Of a stretch of DNA of 64,000 bases, positions 1 through 9,001 are shown piece after piece. The position numbers were made by a program, and so were the translations under genes. Position 1 is the first letter of the stretch; each line of letters starts with the position of its first letter. This DNA comes from Halobacillus sp. Nhm2S1. GTDB taxonomy: Bacteria > Bacillota > Bacilli > Bacillales > Halobacillaceae. Under the pieces are notes generated by a model that was given only the letters and a program-made list of their open reading frames with translations, made no database searches and was not told the origin of the DNA. The stretch is taken from positions 1 to 64,000 of the forward strand of contig NZ_JAIEZV010000005.1 of the NCBI RefSeq assembly GCF_019599545.1, read 5' to 3'.

Positions 1-6
1 TTATAT

Positions 7-125
7 TGATGTGGTGGTGAAGGCGAAGAGGTCACACCTGTTCCCATGCCGAACACAGCAGTTAAGCTCTTCAGCGCCGATGGTAGTCGGGTTTACCCCC
101 GTGAGAGTAGGACGCCGCCACATCA
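7..125 (+). rRNA. rrf: 5S ribosomal RNA
   Basis: Structural RNA of the large ribosomal subunit. The central part carries the hallmark Bacillus 5S segments GAAGAGGTCACACC, GTTCCCATGCCGAACACA and GTTAAGCTCTTCAGCGCC, and the ends (GATGTGGTGG at about 8-17 and CCGCCACATC at about 115-124) pair to close helix I. Its place at the left edge, followed by a terminator, means a 23S/16S operon reading rightwards lies just outside the window. Ends are estimated from the helix and may be off by one or two bases. Confidence 0.96.
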
Positions 126-130
126 CTTCA

Positions 131-166
131 TAACCCTTCAGGAATAATCCTGGAGGGTTATTTTTG
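131..166 (+). terminator. rRNA operon terminator
   Basis: Thirteen-pair stem (TAACCCTTCAGGA / TCCTGGAGGGTTA, one G-T pair) with an ATAA loop and a following TTTTTG run. It closes the rRNA operon. Confidence 0.9.
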
Positions 167-234
167 TATTGTACGTTCCGTTGGGATTTGGTAAAGTATA
201 GAAATATTGACATGAACGGATGGGGGTCAACATA

Positions 235-1146
235 ATGAAGCTGTACGGTGCTTTACTCTCCTTAAGTTTAATATGGGGGCTATCTTTTGTTTTTATAGAA
301 ACATTAATCGGCACAGCCGGGGTGTGGGGGACTGTCTTTTTAAGGTGTCTTGCTGGAGCTGTGATTCTTCTTCCGTTGGTTTTAAATAAGTGGAGGAAGC
401 ATCAGCTACCACGAACGATTCCGTGGGGTGTATTGATTATCATAGGCGTGTTCAATGCGGGTCTTCCCTGGGGGTTGATTGCTTTAAGTCAAACAGTGTT
501 GACTAGTAATACCGCAGCTGTTCTTAATGCCACGACTCCTATTATGACAGGCTTGATTGGATTTCTAGCTTTCTCGGTTTTATTAAATAAATGGCAGTGG
601 ATAGGGATCGTGGTAGGTTTTATCGGCATTCTGGTATTGACCGGTTTTGAGTTTGAAAACATCCATTCCGGCCCCTTCATTGGTATCGGAACAATGATTC
701 TTGCAACCTCATGTTATGGATTTGTTTCACACTTTACAAGAAGGCATTTGCGGGGATTTGATGTAATTCTTCTGACTGCTGTTGCCCTGCTTGTAGGAGC
801 GGTGGTTGGTTTGACCGGCATTCTATGGACACAACCCACAGTGTTTACTACTATCGGGCAAAATATGAACGTTACGTTTATAATCAGCGTGATCGGTTTA
901 GGGTGCGTAGGTTCTGGAATTGCTCATTTACTTTTCTATTATATGATCGATCGGGGGAGTGCGGAGTTTGCAAGTATGGTGACTTATCTTGTTCCAGTGA
1001 CCGCTCTTTTTTGGGGGCACCTGCTTCTTGGAGAACCGGTTACAAGTCAGTTGCTCATAGGTCTTGGTGTGATTTTTGCAGGTGTATATCTTTCTACGAG
1101 AAAGAAACGTGTGACGCGTTCCTTAGTAGGGAAGAAAGCTAGTTAG
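235..1146 (+). CDS. EamA/DMT family transporter
   Basis: A 303-residue integral membrane protein of the drug/metabolite transporter superfamily, with about ten hydrophobic segments in two EamA halves and the usual N-terminal WGLSF motif. Substrate is unknown; relatives export amino acids or other metabolites across the cytoplasmic membrane. I place the start at the ATG at 235 because GGGGGT (222-227) lies 7-8 bases upstream; an in-frame ATG at 220 has no such site. It is followed after about 60 bp by a PerM-type permease on the same strand. A second, unrelated EamA gene lies at 2961. Confidence 0.85.
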   Translation: MKLYGALLSLSLIWGLSFVFIETLIGTAGVWGTVFLRCLAGAVILLPLVLNKWRKHQLPRTIPWGVLIIIGVFNAGLPWGLIALSQTVLTSNTAAVLNATTPIMTGLIGFLAFSVLLNKWQWIGIVVGFIGILVLTGFEFENIHSGPFIGIGTMILATSCYGFVSHFTRRHLRGFDVILLTAVALLVGAVVGLTGILWTQPTVFTTIGQNMNVTFIISVIGLGCVGSGIAHLLFYYMIDRGSAEFASMVTYLVPVTALFWGHLLLGEPVTSQLLIGLGVIFAGVYLSTRKKRVTRSLVGKKAS

Positions 1147-1206
1147 GCTTCGTTTTTTTTGAGTGTGATAGAATGTGACTAACGATGCAGTTGAGGGGAA
1201 ATGCTT

Positions 1207-2355
1207 ATGAACCGATGGGATTCCACGCCGGTCATCCGCTTTTTCGGAGGTCGGAAACTTTTATTCATTTTAGGAGTACTCCTGCTGATAGGGTTGAACA
1301 TCCTTGTCTTTTCTAGTGTAGGATTCATTTTCGATCCTTTCTTAGTTTTTATTAAAACGGTAGCTTTGCCGTTAATTCTTTCTATTGTCGTCTATTATTT
1401 ACTGCGACCGATTATCAATTTACTTGAATCCTGGAGAATCAAAAGGATTTGGGGGATTTTAATCACCCTACTAGCGCTTGTAGGGATCATCACCATGCTT
1501 GTGGTCCTGATTATTCCATTTCTAGAAAAGCAGTTGATCAGTCTGGCTGAAGAGCTGCCCCGTTACTTACAAGATTTGATTAATACCATTGATGAATGGT
1601 TGAGGAATTCGATTTTTTCTGCTTACTACACGAATTTATTTGAAGATGTAGATGGGATGATCAATCAGATTCCTGATTATATTTCTTCTTACGCTTCTGA
1701 GACCGTAGAAGGGATTACGAATATCATTTCAACGGTGACGAATGTAGTCGTAGCGCTTGTAACCCTGCCGTTCATTCTCTTTTATTTGTTAAAAGATGGG
1801 CATCGTCTCCCTTCTTTTATCATAAGGATGTTCCCGCCGAAGGTCCGTCCGGAAGTATCCAGTGTCTTCAAAGGCATTGATCACCAATTGTCGGCTTATA
1901 TTCAGGGACAGATCATCGTCAGCTTCTGTATCGGCCTTATGATGTACATCGGCTTTCTAATTATTGGACTGGAGTATGCTTTGTTACTTGCTGCAATTGC
2001 CAGTGTGACAAGTGTAGTTCCATACTTAGGGCCTGTCATAGCGATTACACCTGCATTGATTATATCGATTGTGACGTCCCCCTTTATGGTTGTGAAACTT
2101 GTCGTTGTCTGGACGATTGTACAGTTGCTGGAAGGGAAGTTTATATCCCCGCAAATCATGGGGAAGAGTTTGCATATTCATCCCGTCACGATTATCTTCG
2201 TGTTGTTGACGGCGGGTCATTTATTTGGAATCGTCGGCATCATTTTAGCTATTCCAGGCTATGCGATTTTGAAGGTGGTCGTATCTCACCTCTATTACTG
2301 GTTTCAAAAGCGGTATAACCGGTTTGTGGAGGAAGAAAATCAATATAAAATTTAA
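1207..2355 (+). CDS. AI-2E (PerM/YdiK) family transporter
   Basis: A 382-residue membrane protein with the AI-2E/PerM layout: N-terminal hairpin segments, a soluble helical part around residues 100-190 (LAEELPRYLQDLINTIDEW), then a hydrophobic C-terminal bundle with the conserved VPYLGPVIAITPA stretch. Family members are uncharacterised permeases; some export autoinducer-2 and some act in Na+/H+ exchange, so no substrate can be assigned. The ATG at 1207 sits seven bases after GAGGGGA; the ATG at 1201 is too close to that site. A terminator follows directly. Confidence 0.82.
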   Translation: MNRWDSTPVIRFFGGRKLLFILGVLLLIGLNILVFSSVGFIFDPFLVFIKTVALPLILSIVVYYLLRPIINLLESWRIKRIWGILITLLALVGIITMLVVLIIPFLEKQLISLAEELPRYLQDLINTIDEWLRNSIFSAYYTNLFEDVDGMINQIPDYISSYASETVEGITNIISTVTNVVVALVTLPFILFYLLKDGHRLPSFIIRMFPPKVRPEVSSVFKGIDHQLSAYIQGQIIVSFCIGLMMYIGFLIIGLEYALLLAAIASVTSVVPYLGPVIAITPALIISIVTSPFMVVKLVVVWTIVQLLEGKFISPQIMGKSLHIHPVTIIFVLLTAGHLFGIVGIILAIPGYAILKVVVSHLYYWFQKRYNRFVEEENQYKI

Positions 2356-2356
2356 T

Positions 2357-2396
2357 AAAGAAGGAAGTGGCTGCGCCCACTTCCTTCTTTATTTTT
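2357..2396. terminator. bidirectional terminator
   Basis: AAAGAAGGAAGTGG / CCACTTCCTTCTTT stem with a CTGCG loop and T runs on both sides. It serves the permease gene on the left and the convergent cysteine dioxygenase gene, whose last codons overlap the stem. Confidence 0.9.
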
Positions 2397-2943
2397 GTAA
2401 TTTGATTTCTTTCAAACGCTGCCGTTGTTCTTCCGGCCACCATGCTCCGCAATCACTGGATACGACACAGGCGGCACAGGTTTCGAGATCGTAGACGCGC
2501 ATGCCACGGATAGGTGGAGAATAGAGGTGCAGGGTCACAAGTGGTGTTGTTCCTTCTCTGCCCATTTTATGAATCCCTTTTTGAGGAGCGAAAAAGAGAC
2601 TTCCATTCTCCTTGAATTCTGTGAAGAGAGGAAAAGGTAAAGCTTCACCATGGGCTTGATAGACCGTTTGCTTGGTTGTTCCATTCATTACTTGGATCCA
2701 GCCCGCGGACTGCCCGTGATCGTGAGGCGCACATTCAATATCTGCCCAATTCATAACAATCATTTCCACATCATCATCTTCGTATATCATTTGGCGGTAA
2801 TAGGGCTTCCCTTCAGGGTCATCTAAAAAGGGAGCTAATTCATCTAAAGTGACGTCTAGATCAATCAATGTCTTTTTCAGTGTTTCGGGGGAATGGTCAT
2901 CAAGTTTTTCGAACGCTTCCTTTACTCGTGTGATCATCTTCAT
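2389..2943 (-). CDS. cysteine dioxygenase family protein
   Basis: A 184-residue cupin resembling bacterial cysteine dioxygenase (B. subtilis YubC type), which oxidises cysteine to cysteine sulfinate with a mononuclear iron. Visible iron ligands are the two histidines of the HDHGQSAGW motif (about residues 74-82) and a third in the LHLYSPP strand (about residue 139). A cysteine pair (CAAC) lies near the C terminus. The start has a strong AGGAGG nine bases upstream. It is followed 17 bp later on the same strand order by an EamA exporter. Cysteine catabolism is the likely role; related thiol dioxygenases cannot be excluded. Confidence 0.8.
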   Translation of the reverse strand: MKMITRVKEAFEKLDDHSPETLKKTLIDLDVTLDELAPFLDDPEGKPYYRQMIYEDDDVEMIVMNWADIECAPHDHGQSAGWIQVMNGTTKQTVYQAHGEALPFPLFTEFKENGSLFFAPQKGIHKMGREGTTPLVTLHLYSPPIRGMRVYDLETCAACVVSSDCGAWWPEEQRQRLKEIKLQK

Positions 2944-2960
2944 AATAGAAATCCTCCTTA

Positions 2961-3863
2961 TTAAACATGTTTTCTAAATGAAAATCTTCCCTGGACGAGC
3001 ATGACACCTGTGATGATCAAAAGTCCTCCAAAAAGGGAAGAGGCAATGAATCTCTCATTCAGCAGGATGATGGCAGCGATGAGTGTAGCGAGCGGTTCGA
3101 AATAGAGAAAAACGGATACCTGCGTTGCCTGCATCACCTCTAATGCCTTTGCCCAATACCAGTAGGCGATGGCCGACACAAAAATGCCGAGAAAAAGCAG
3201 GTGGGCCCAGTGCTCGGGTGAGAGTGTACGTAATTGGTCCACCCCATGGTTCCTGATGAAGAAAGGAAGGGTCAAAAAGAACCCTGTGGTGCTCATATAA
3301 AAGGTCAGGACAAGAGAAGGTACAGGGACGGATAATTTTTTCAAAAGGACGGAATAGACGGCCCAGTTCAATGTGCTTGCAATCATAAGAATATAACCAA
3401 GACTCAAGGAGAAGCTGAAGGTCTGGCCGCTCCCGATAGTCGTAATCATGAAAACACCTGTGACGGCAATCGTAATGCCAACAATTTTTTTAAAGGTAAG
3501 CTTCTCCTGCAAGAAAATAAAAGACAGAAAGACTGTAAATACCGGGGAAAATGAAATCAGCCAGCCTGCATCGGATGCGTGGATGGTCAGCAGGGCGGTC
3601 GCCTGAATCACTTGATGGACGAATACTCCAAGGACTCCTAAGATGAGTACATGTGGAAGATACTTGATATGTATTTTCAAAGGGTAGCGGAATAGAAGTA
3701 CCATCAATAATAAAAAGATCGCCCCAATTCCAAACCGGACGACAAGCAGTGAAAAGGGATCTAACTTTTCTAAAACGGCTTTGGTGGAAACGAAAGACAC
3801 ACCCCAGAAGGTTATGGAGAGGAATGCATAGAGCGAAGCTCCGATTCGCGATGAAGAACTCAT
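2961..3863 (-). CDS. EamA/DMT family transporter
   Basis: A 300-residue ten-segment membrane protein of the drug/metabolite transporter superfamily with two EamA halves (FWGVSFVSTKAVL near the N terminus). The reading frame is open farther upstream, but the ATG at 3863 has GAAAGGA eight bases before it and begins at the usual distance from the first membrane segment. It lies directly upstream of, and on the same strand as, the cysteine dioxygenase gene, so the two may be cotranscribed; export of a cysteine-related metabolite is only a guess. Confidence 0.83.
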   Translation of the reverse strand: MSSSSRIGASLYAFLSITFWGVSFVSTKAVLEKLDPFSLLVVRFGIGAIFLLLMVLLFRYPLKIHIKYLPHVLILGVLGVFVHQVIQATALLTIHASDAGWLISFSPVFTVFLSFIFLQEKLTFKKIVGITIAVTGVFMITTIGSGQTFSFSLSLGYILMIASTLNWAVYSVLLKKLSVPVPSLVLTFYMSTTGFFLTLPFFIRNHGVDQLRTLSPEHWAHLLFLGIFVSAIAYWYWAKALEVMQATQVSVFLYFEPLATLIAAIILLNERFIASSLFGGLLIITGVMLVQGRFSFRKHV

Positions 3864-4012
3864 AGACCGTGTCCTTTCTTCATATAGTCTCCCTTCACTA
3901 TATGCGGGAATAGGACAAGCATGAGCCTCCAATCTTCTATTCTATCGTAACAGAATGATTTGGAAACGATACTTTTTCGACGAATACTCTGATCATTAGA
4001 CAGGAAACGGAC

Positions 4013-4040
4013 AAAAAAAAGCCTAAGGAATCCTTAGACT
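4013..4040 (-). terminator. terminator of the yeiH-like gene
   Basis: Short stem CTAAGG / CCTTAG followed on the minus strand by eight T residues. Confidence 0.75.
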
Positions 4041-4042
4041 TT

Positions 4043-5035
4043 TTAAATGATCCAATATGTGAGAAGCGAGAGCAAAATGGATGTCACAATCAATAAGAGC
4101 ATGGGCTTTAATGCCCGGTGTCTGACATCATGTAAACTTACGCTGAGACCGAGACCAACCATGGCCATCGTTAAGATGAAGGAAGTTAGCGTCGAGACGG
4201 CATTCATGGCTGCTGCAGGAATCGTAAGTATGGTTCCATTCACAAAGCTTCCGAATAAGCTCATCAGGACGAAACCAATAAGGAACCACGGGAAAGTGAT
4301 GGAGGAACGGCTTTCTTCTGTTCCTTTCTTTTTCATAAACCAGATCAGCAGCAGGCTGAACGGTACAAGCAGAAAGACACGACTGAGCTTGGCGACAAGC
4401 GCCATTCCCAGGCCATCGTCTCCAGCAGGTTCTCCGGCAAGAGCAACGTTCGCCACTTCATGTAAACTGATTCCCGCCCACATTCCGTAAGCTTCTGCAT
4501 CCACCGGTAGAAGGGGGCGGATAAGGGTGTACCCAATGGCGAATAACGTACCGACTACGGATATGACACCTGCACTGATGGCCGTATCTTCTTCCTTTGC
4601 TTTTAAAATGGGCGTGACGGCAGCAATGGCAGATGCTCCACATATACCTGTTCCGATCCCGAGAAGTGCCATCATCGATCGATCGGCATCAAAAAGTTTG
4701 GCAAAAAAGAGCATAAGTCCGATGGCAAATACGATGACAACCGTTCCTTTTAATAAAAGAGGAAAGCCCTCTTGAAGAATGACGTTGATATTTAATTTTA
4801 ATCCGAACAAAATAATCGCTAGACGCAATAATTTTTTTGCTGAAAATTGGATTCCTGTGCGCATGGTCTCTGGATAACCGAAAAAATGACGGTATAAAAC
4901 GGCTAGGAGAATGGCGGTCGCAAGAGGACCGACCTGGTTCAACAGTGGAAGCATGGCGAGTAGAAATCCGACAGCTGCAACGATGGCTGTAAATCCGATT
5001 CCTTTTAGAAGAGGTTGATTATAAGTGTCGTTCAT
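4043..5035 (-). CDS. YeiH/UPF0324 family putative sulfate exporter
   Basis: A 330-residue membrane protein with about ten hydrophobic segments, belonging to the UPF0324 (YeiH, PSE) family; the central GIGTGICGASAIAAVTP stretch and the following HEVANVALAG motif are typical. The family is described as putative sulfate or sulfonate exporters, without firm biochemical proof. It is transcribed divergently from a LysR-type regulator starting at 5147, the same arrangement as E. coli yeiH-yeiE, so regulation by that neighbour is likely. GGAGG precedes the start. Confidence 0.85.
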   Translation of the reverse strand: MNDTYNQPLLKGIGFTAIVAAVGFLLAMLPLLNQVGPLATAILLAVLYRHFFGYPETMRTGIQFSAKKLLRLAIILFGLKLNINVILQEGFPLLLKGTVVIVFAIGLMLFFAKLFDADRSMMALLGIGTGICGASAIAAVTPILKAKEEDTAISAGVISVVGTLFAIGYTLIRPLLPVDAEAYGMWAGISLHEVANVALAGEPAGDDGLGMALVAKLSRVFLLVPFSLLLIWFMKKKGTEESRSSITFPWFLIGFVLMSLFGSFVNGTILTIPAAAMNAVSTLTSFILTMAMVGLGLSVSLHDVRHRALKPMLLLIVTSILLSLLTYWII

Positions 5036-5146
5036 CGATGGGACCTCCTTTGTTTCCTTTATCTATCATACGCTCCGGGTAGTTATTCGTAAAATAAAAC
5101 TTTATAATGTTAATCATAGAAAAAACTAATGATTGGAGCGGTTCTT

Positions 5147-6037
5147 TTGGATCTAGAAGCATTGAAAACTTACATCACCGCTATCGACGAAAAAAGCTTC
5201 ACAAAAGCATCTACGCTTTTGAATTTGTCGCAGCCAACGGTTAGTGCGCACATCAAGAATCTGGAGCGTTTTTTTCAAACGTCGTTAATTGATCGTTCAC
5301 CCAAACATTTCGAAGTGACAGCTACAGGAGAGATGGTTTATCGAAGGGCTCGACAGGTGCTGGGGCTGCTGGATAAAGCCAGGAATGAAGTGAAGCAATT
5401 CCATGAACAGGTAGGCGGGCACATCTATATTGGTGCGAGTTACACGGTGGGAGAATATATCATTCCTTCGATTTTAAAAACTTTTGATGATCGGTATCCA
5501 GCGTTTGAGTTGCAGGTGCGAATTGCTAATTCTAAACGAATCAACCGGGAAGTTCAGCAGCACGAACTTGATTTAGGACTTGTAGAGGGAAAAGTGACGG
5601 AGCAGGGATTGAGTTCCATTCCATTCATGGAAGATGAAATGGTCGTGATTGTTCCTGAAACTCATCCATTGAGAAAGTATAACGAGATAACATTTCAAGA
5701 TTTACAAGACCATACATGGATTACACGTGAAGGAGGATCGGGGACGAGGGCTATGCTGGATTATATGTTGGAGTCATCAAATATCCGACCGAAAAAGACA
5801 ATCACGATTGGAAGCAATCACGGAGTCGTTCAAGGAGTGAAGGAAGGTCTGGGGCTTTCTTTTATTTCAAAAACGGTTGTGGAACATACGGACGCTGCGG
5901 AGTTAATCATGCAACTTCCTTATATCCACTCCACAACGCGATCCTTTTCCATCGTCACCCCATCCAATGAAGAGGAAATTACGGAAGATGCTCAAGTCTT
6001 CATTCAGCACGTCATGAAATTGTATGAATTGTCATAA
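5147..6037 (+). CDS. LysR-family regulator beside yeiH
   Basis: A 296-residue LysR-type transcription regulator: N-terminal winged helix-turn-helix (residues about 2-60, with SFTKASTLLNLSQPTVSAHIKNLE) and a C-terminal substrate-binding domain. It resembles the CysL/YeiE group linked with sulfur metabolism. I choose the TTG at 5147, giving MDLEALKTYI, because GGAGCG at 5135-5140 is placed well for it and LysR proteins normally begin this close to the first helix; an ATG at 5129 lacks a binding site. The about 110 bp shared promoter region with the exporter is the probable operator. Confidence 0.87.
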   Translation: MDLEALKTYITAIDEKSFTKASTLLNLSQPTVSAHIKNLERFFQTSLIDRSPKHFEVTATGEMVYRRARQVLGLLDKARNEVKQFHEQVGGHIYIGASYTVGEYIIPSILKTFDDRYPAFELQVRIANSKRINREVQQHELDLGLVEGKVTEQGLSSIPFMEDEMVVIVPETHPLRKYNEITFQDLQDHTWITREGGSGTRAMLDYMLESSNIRPKKTITIGSNHGVVQGVKEGLGLSFISKTVVEHTDAAELIMQLPYIHSTTRSFSIVTPSNEEEITEDAQVFIQHVMKLYELS

Positions 6038-6091
6038 AACCATTACATTCATTTGGACGAGGCTTTGTTATGATAGAAGGGAGAGGGAAGT

Positions 6092-6565
6092 TTGGTTTGG
6101 TTCATCGAAAGATTACAGAAAGAAGATCTTCGCTATGTGGTTGGAATGGTCAGAACATCAATTTTGAATATATCCCCCCGGTTTTATAATCAAGAGCAAT
6201 TGACAGCCTGGGTGGAAGGGGTCAACAATCAACCCGATTTTCATCAACGTTTTCTGAACGCTTACTCACTCGTCGCAAAGGACGCTGACCATCACATCAT
6301 AGGTTTTGCCAGCCTTGTGGGAGACCACATCGATTTTTTGTACGTAGCCGCAGACAGGCAAAGGGAAGGTGTGGCCACTCAGTTGCTTTACCTTTTAGAG
6401 GAACAGGCAAAGAAAGATGGTGTGAACGTGCTCACGACCGAAGCGAGTGCTGTCGCGAGACCATTTTTTCAGAAGCGAGGATATGCCATTAAGAAGGAAC
6501 AGGTCAAATGGATTCGAGGAATATCGATAAAAAATGTGCAAATGTTTAAAAAGGTGCATAAGTAG
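6092..6565 (+). CDS. GNAT family N-acetyltransferase
   Basis: A 157-residue acetyltransferase of the GNAT fold. The acetyl-CoA binding motif A is visible as VAADRQREGVATQLLYLLEEQA (about residues 85-106), followed by the strand and RPFFQKRGYAI segment of motif B. Substrate is unknown. It starts with TTG four to five bases after GAGAGGG; the ATG at 6070 is in another frame. It stands alone downstream of the LysR gene. Confidence 0.82.
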   Translation: MVWFIERLQKEDLRYVVGMVRTSILNISPRFYNQEQLTAWVEGVNNQPDFHQRFLNAYSLVAKDADHHIIGFASLVGDHIDFLYVAADRQREGVATQLLYLLEEQAKKDGVNVLTTEASAVARPFFQKRGYAIKKEQVKWIRGISIKNVQMFKKVHK

Positions 6566-6682
6566 TAGGAACTACGGGTATCGTCTTTTATAGAAAAAGT
6601 TGAAACGTTTGTGTAGTCCCGTTCGTAATGAAGATGGATGTGTTTCTGTGCCAAATCTTATTTCAAATACTGAGGTGAAAAA

Positions 6683-6775
6683 ATGAAGAGACTAGACCAG
6701 ATTGTCGACTATTTGAAGACGCTGGGAGTTGAGGTCGAGAAGGTGTCTCGCGCACCGAAGGAAGAGACGAGATAA
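6683..6775 (+). CDS. candidate 30-residue small protein
   Basis: A short open frame starting MKRLDQIVDYLKTLGVEVEK, with a good ribosome binding site (GAGGTG, seven bases upstream) and a strong terminator right after it. The product is basic/acidic and soluble-looking, with one likely amphipathic helix. I recognise no family. Support rests on the binding site, codon choice and terminator only. Confidence 0.45.
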   Translation: MKRLDQIVDYLKTLGVEVEKVSRAPKEETR

Positions 6776-6798
6776 GCAGAGCTAAATAACACCACTCG

Positions 6799-6833
6799 AG
6801 GTATGCTCCTACATAGAGAAGCATACCTTTTTG
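6799..6833 (+). terminator. terminator after the 30-residue ORF
   Basis: GGTATGCT / AGCATACC stem with a 12-base loop, then TTTTT on the plus strand. Confidence 0.85.
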
Positions 6834-6843
6834 CTGGGCATTT

Positions 6844-8049
6844 TTAAGCCGATTTTATGATCTGTTTAAACGTCGGCCGTTTGGACTGAATATGAGCCCA
6901 TATCACACCACCTGTAACCAGAAGGAGCAGGGAGAGGAAAACGACAGGGGCTCCATAGGAAGAAGCAAGAACACCGAAGAGTGGGCCGGTCACCACGACA
7001 GACGTTTGATTGCAAAGCATGCGCAAGCTGGACATACGGCCATGAAAACGGGAATCCGTTGCCATTTGCTGCACGGACTGTAGAAGGGCACGGACAAAAG
7101 ATGTACCCAGCCCGATCAAAAGAAAGCCGAGGAAAGCTAAAGGGACGAGAGTGGTGAAACTAACGATTGCAAGCCCAGCAGCGGTTAGCAGGAGCGACCA
7201 GACGCCTATTCGGTTCTGACATTTTGCCCACCACCATGTACCAATAAGCCCAGCAAAGATACCTCCGATGGAAAACGTGCTGTCGAGCATTCCATAGACG
7301 AGCGCAGTCTCCTTTAAATGTGAACTCGTATACACGCTTAAAAACCCCAAAGTCGTGTGGAAGGTGAGTTGTCCAAGCATAAGCATGACGAACAATCCAT
7401 AAAGCATCTGGTTCTGATGTACATAAATGAATCCTTCTTTCATCTCATCCCAAAAGGAGGAGGAGTTCCTGCGATTCTTCATATCAACCGGAGTGTAGCG
7501 AATCATCTGGATAGTTGCTGTAGCCCCTGCATATAAGGAGATGACGATAAACAGGGAGGTTTCAACGGAAAGAAGTCCGGCCAAAACCCCGCCCGCAGCT
7601 GCTCCCGCTAAACTTCCAGTAACCGTAGCTGATCCGGACCAGGAAAAGATTCGAGGGAGCGAATCTTTCGGAAATACCTCAGCCACAAGAGCTTGTAAGG
7701 ACGGACGGAATAATGATCCAGCCGTTTGCATAATCATATGGGCGGTAATCATAAGCCATGGATGTTCAAAACCTCCCACAAATGCCCCCGTTAACAACAC
7801 CAAACAGATGATGCTGATCATGCCTGCCAGGCGCGCAAGCTTTTTACGGTTGCTTCGATCAACCAGAACCCCAAAAATGACGTTCGAAAAGAGACCAGGG
7901 ATGAATCCAAAGCTCACGAACAAACCGGTGTACAAAGCATCTTCCGTCCATTGATATAAAAACCATGTAATGAGAACGAAATACATCGCCCGACCACTCT
8001 CATATAAGAAATATCCGCCCATCAGTCTTCTAATATTCGTTTTGTTCAT
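6844..8049 (-). CDS. MFS transporter
   Basis: A 401-residue permease of the major facilitator superfamily with about twelve membrane segments; the motif-A-like loop VLVDRSNRKKLARLAG lies between segments 2 and 3. The overall pattern matches the MFS_3/ENTS-like exporters of Bacillaceae; substrate unknown. AGAGGAGGT sits seven bases before the ATG. It is divergent from a LysR regulator at 8153, which is the best candidate for its control. Confidence 0.87.
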   Translation of the reverse strand: MNKTNIRRLMGGYFLYESGRAMYFVLITWFLYQWTEDALYTGLFVSFGFIPGLFSNVIFGVLVDRSNRKKLARLAGMISIICLVLLTGAFVGGFEHPWLMITAHMIMQTAGSLFRPSLQALVAEVFPKDSLPRIFSWSGSATVTGSLAGAAAGGVLAGLLSVETSLFIVISLYAGATATIQMIRYTPVDMKNRRNSSSFWDEMKEGFIYVHQNQMLYGLFVMLMLGQLTFHTTLGFLSVYTSSHLKETALVYGMLDSTFSIGGIFAGLIGTWWWAKCQNRIGVWSLLLTAAGLAIVSFTTLVPLAFLGFLLIGLGTSFVRALLQSVQQMATDSRFHGRMSSLRMLCNQTSVVVTGPLFGVLASSYGAPVVFLSLLLLVTGGVIWAHIQSKRPTFKQIIKSA

Positions 8050-8152
8050 GTTCTACCTCCTCTATCTACATTTATCGTACTCGGTTTTTAGTGATTTGGA
8101 TAATATTGCATTATAATTATAAGTGATAAGAAATTTTTATGGGGGACTGTTC

Positions 8153-9001
8153 ATGAAAATTGAGGACTATCAGCTACTGCTCGATTTGAATCAATGTAGA
8201 ACCATCCGAAAAACGGCAAAGTCTATATTAATATCCCAACCGGCGATCACCCAGCGTCTGAAATACATAGAAGAGCATCTGGGCGGGCAGATCTTTCTCC
8301 GTACTCCGAAAGGACTGCTTCCAACGCCTTTCGGAGAAATTGTCTTGACTCATGCGGAAAATGTCCTGGATCAGGAGGATATGTTGCAAGAGAAGTTGGC
8401 GCAAGTCGAGGGGAAAGTAGCCGGTACACTTTCGCTCGGTGCTTCGTCCTTATACAGCCAGCACTTTCTTCCTGACCTGCTTCAATCGTTCACAAAAGCT
8501 TACCCTGATGTAACCATTGATCTTGTCACAGGAGTAAGTGAAGAAATACGACAAGCCGCCTCCCCCTTTCATATTGCCATAGTAAGAGGAGAACCAATAG
8601 AAGACTACGAATCCTTCCACCTATGGAGTGATCCTCTTTTTCTCTTAGATACCGTGCCCATAGGAAAAGGAGAGCGTCCTTTGATTGAATTCAAGAGTGA
8701 TCCGGGCTTTCAGAAACTCATTGAAACCTGGATGGCAAGGGATCGCGGCATCTTGGTCAAACGTTCAATTAAGGTCGATCACTTTGAAACAGCTAAACAA
8801 ATGATGATGCGTGGGCTCGGCATGACGGTTCTGCCTGCAAGCATTATTCATGAAGAAAAGGACACCTACAGTTGGTTGCCACTAGAGAAGGAGGGGCAAG
8901 CAATGGCCCGGGAAACCTGGGCCTGTGTGAAATCGGGGAGTAGAGCATTACCCCAGGTCGAAGCGTTTCTTAATCACATTCGAAGTGAGGTGAGTGGATG
9001 A
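8153..9001 (+). CDS. LysR-family regulator beside MFS gene
   Basis: A 282-residue LysR-type regulator with an N-terminal helix-turn-helix (RTIRKTAKSILISQPAITQR, about residues 14-33) and an effector-binding domain. The ATG at 8153 has GGGGGAC six bases upstream; an earlier in-frame ATG at 8123 has none. It is divergent from the MFS gene and its stop overlaps the next gene by four bases (ATGA), so the two are translationally coupled. Confidence 0.87.
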   Translation: MKIEDYQLLLDLNQCRTIRKTAKSILISQPAITQRLKYIEEHLGGQIFLRTPKGLLPTPFGEIVLTHAENVLDQEDMLQEKLAQVEGKVAGTLSLGASSLYSQHFLPDLLQSFTKAYPDVTIDLVTGVSEEIRQAASPFHIAIVRGEPIEDYESFHLWSDPLFLLDTVPIGKGERPLIEFKSDPGFQKLIETWMARDRGILVKRSIKVDHFETAKQMMMRGLGMTVLPASIIHEEKDTYSWLPLEKEGQAMARETWACVKSGSRALPQVEAFLNHIRSEVSG

